64,000 bases of DNA from Paraburkholderia gardini (lineage in GTDB: Bacteria; Pseudomonadota; Gammaproteobacteria; Burkholderiales; Burkholderiaceae): the NCBI RefSeq assembly GCF_907164575.1, contig NZ_CAJQYY010000007.1, positions 124,001 through 188,000 of the forward strand, given 5' to 3'. The translations under genes were made by a program, and so were the position numbers. Of this stretch, positions 63,869 through 64,000 are shown in pieces; position 1 is the first letter of the stretch, and the number at the start of each line of letters is the position of its first letter. The notes under the pieces were generated by a model. That model had not been told where the DNA came from, did not search any database, and saw nothing but the letters and a program-made list of their open reading frames with translations.

Positions 63869-64000
63869 TTAGCCGCCGAGCGCTATCACCATCGCGATCA
63901 GCGCGACGCCCAGCGCGGCCATCGCGAATCCCGTATACAGCGGGCTTCGATACCCGGCGTGTCGCCCGAGTGCGAAGCCCAGTACGAACAGCATGCTGAT
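63869..64000 (-). CDS. C-terminal end of a membrane protein (partial)
   Basis: TAA at 63871-63869; the frame is open to the window edge (44 codons). It reads ISMLFVLGFALGRHAGYRSP, then a second hydrophobic helix (GFAMAALGVALIAMVIALGG) to the end. Helix-loop-helix end like that of VIT1/CCC1-type transporters, but too little is visible to name it. Confidence 0.55.
   Translation of the reverse strand: MSMLFVLGFALGRHAGYRSPLYTGFAMAALGVALIAMVIALGG

Noticed and set aside
1..64000. CRISPR arrays, tRNA/rRNA genes, prophage and complete insertion sequences
   Set aside because: I looked for regular repeats, tRNA-like cloverleaf segments and integrase or transposase genes; only the decayed IS5-type remnant was found.

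Overview
The window (about 62% G+C by eye) looks like chromosomal DNA of a Burkholderiales betaproteobacterium, most likely Paraburkholderia, Caballeronia or Burkholderia. The reasons are the codon usage, a Tad pilus locus of Burkholderia type, a kdu/kdg hexuronate cluster, a class I (Schiff-base) fructose-bisphosphate aldolase, poxvirus-type topoisomerase IB, and repeated NodT, MCE and YSC84 families. I saw no tRNA, rRNA, CRISPR array, phage or intact insertion sequence.

Layout. 1-10955 (+): most of a Tad (Flp) pilus operon: end of an AAA-type ATPase, CpaB, CpaC secretin, small lipoprotein, CpaE, CpaF, TadB, TadC and three TadE/F/G-like pseudopilins. 11007-23792: metabolic and housekeeping genes (aldolase, YgjP-like peptidase, acyl-CoA dehydrogenase + SDR, MFS, DUF4239, phospholipase D lipoprotein, ArsR + GST, an ECF41 sigma factor with its own promoter, EamA transporter, cupin). 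23826-27849: a hexuronate/pectin-breakdown unit (kdgR, kduD, kduI opposed to kdgT) with two matching operator-like palindromes between the divergent genes. 27974-35000: small stress-type genes, topoisomerase IB, a DJ-1/PfpI protein and a first pqiABC operon (-). 35282-38899: a sugar ABC importer without an ATPase gene and a PI-PLC pseudogene.

39174-63682 reads as a stress/efflux region. It holds a YSC84 protein; an AI-2E-type permease followed by a tripartite exporter (NodT, HlyD, DUF2955); a K+ channel; a DUF2252 protein; a soluble PAS histidine kinase with a FixJ-type response regulator; a lone receiver protein; and a very tightly packed run in which an RND pump is followed without a break by a second pqiABC set. 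A glycine-zipper protein and a YSC84 lipoprotein end it.

The most interesting signal is a repeated 12-bp imperfect palindrome, consensus RGACCAARGYCS, usually followed by TAT or ATT. I find it seven times, six of them in intergenic DNA around this stress/efflux region and one (19573) next to a decayed NodT efflux gene. At two sites an identical TTAGGC lies at the same distance downstream, as expected for an activator box at about -43. The NarL/FixJ-type regulator encoded in the middle of the region is the natural candidate to bind it. Three decayed genes (NodT tail, PI-PLC, IS5-type transposase) show past deletions in the window.
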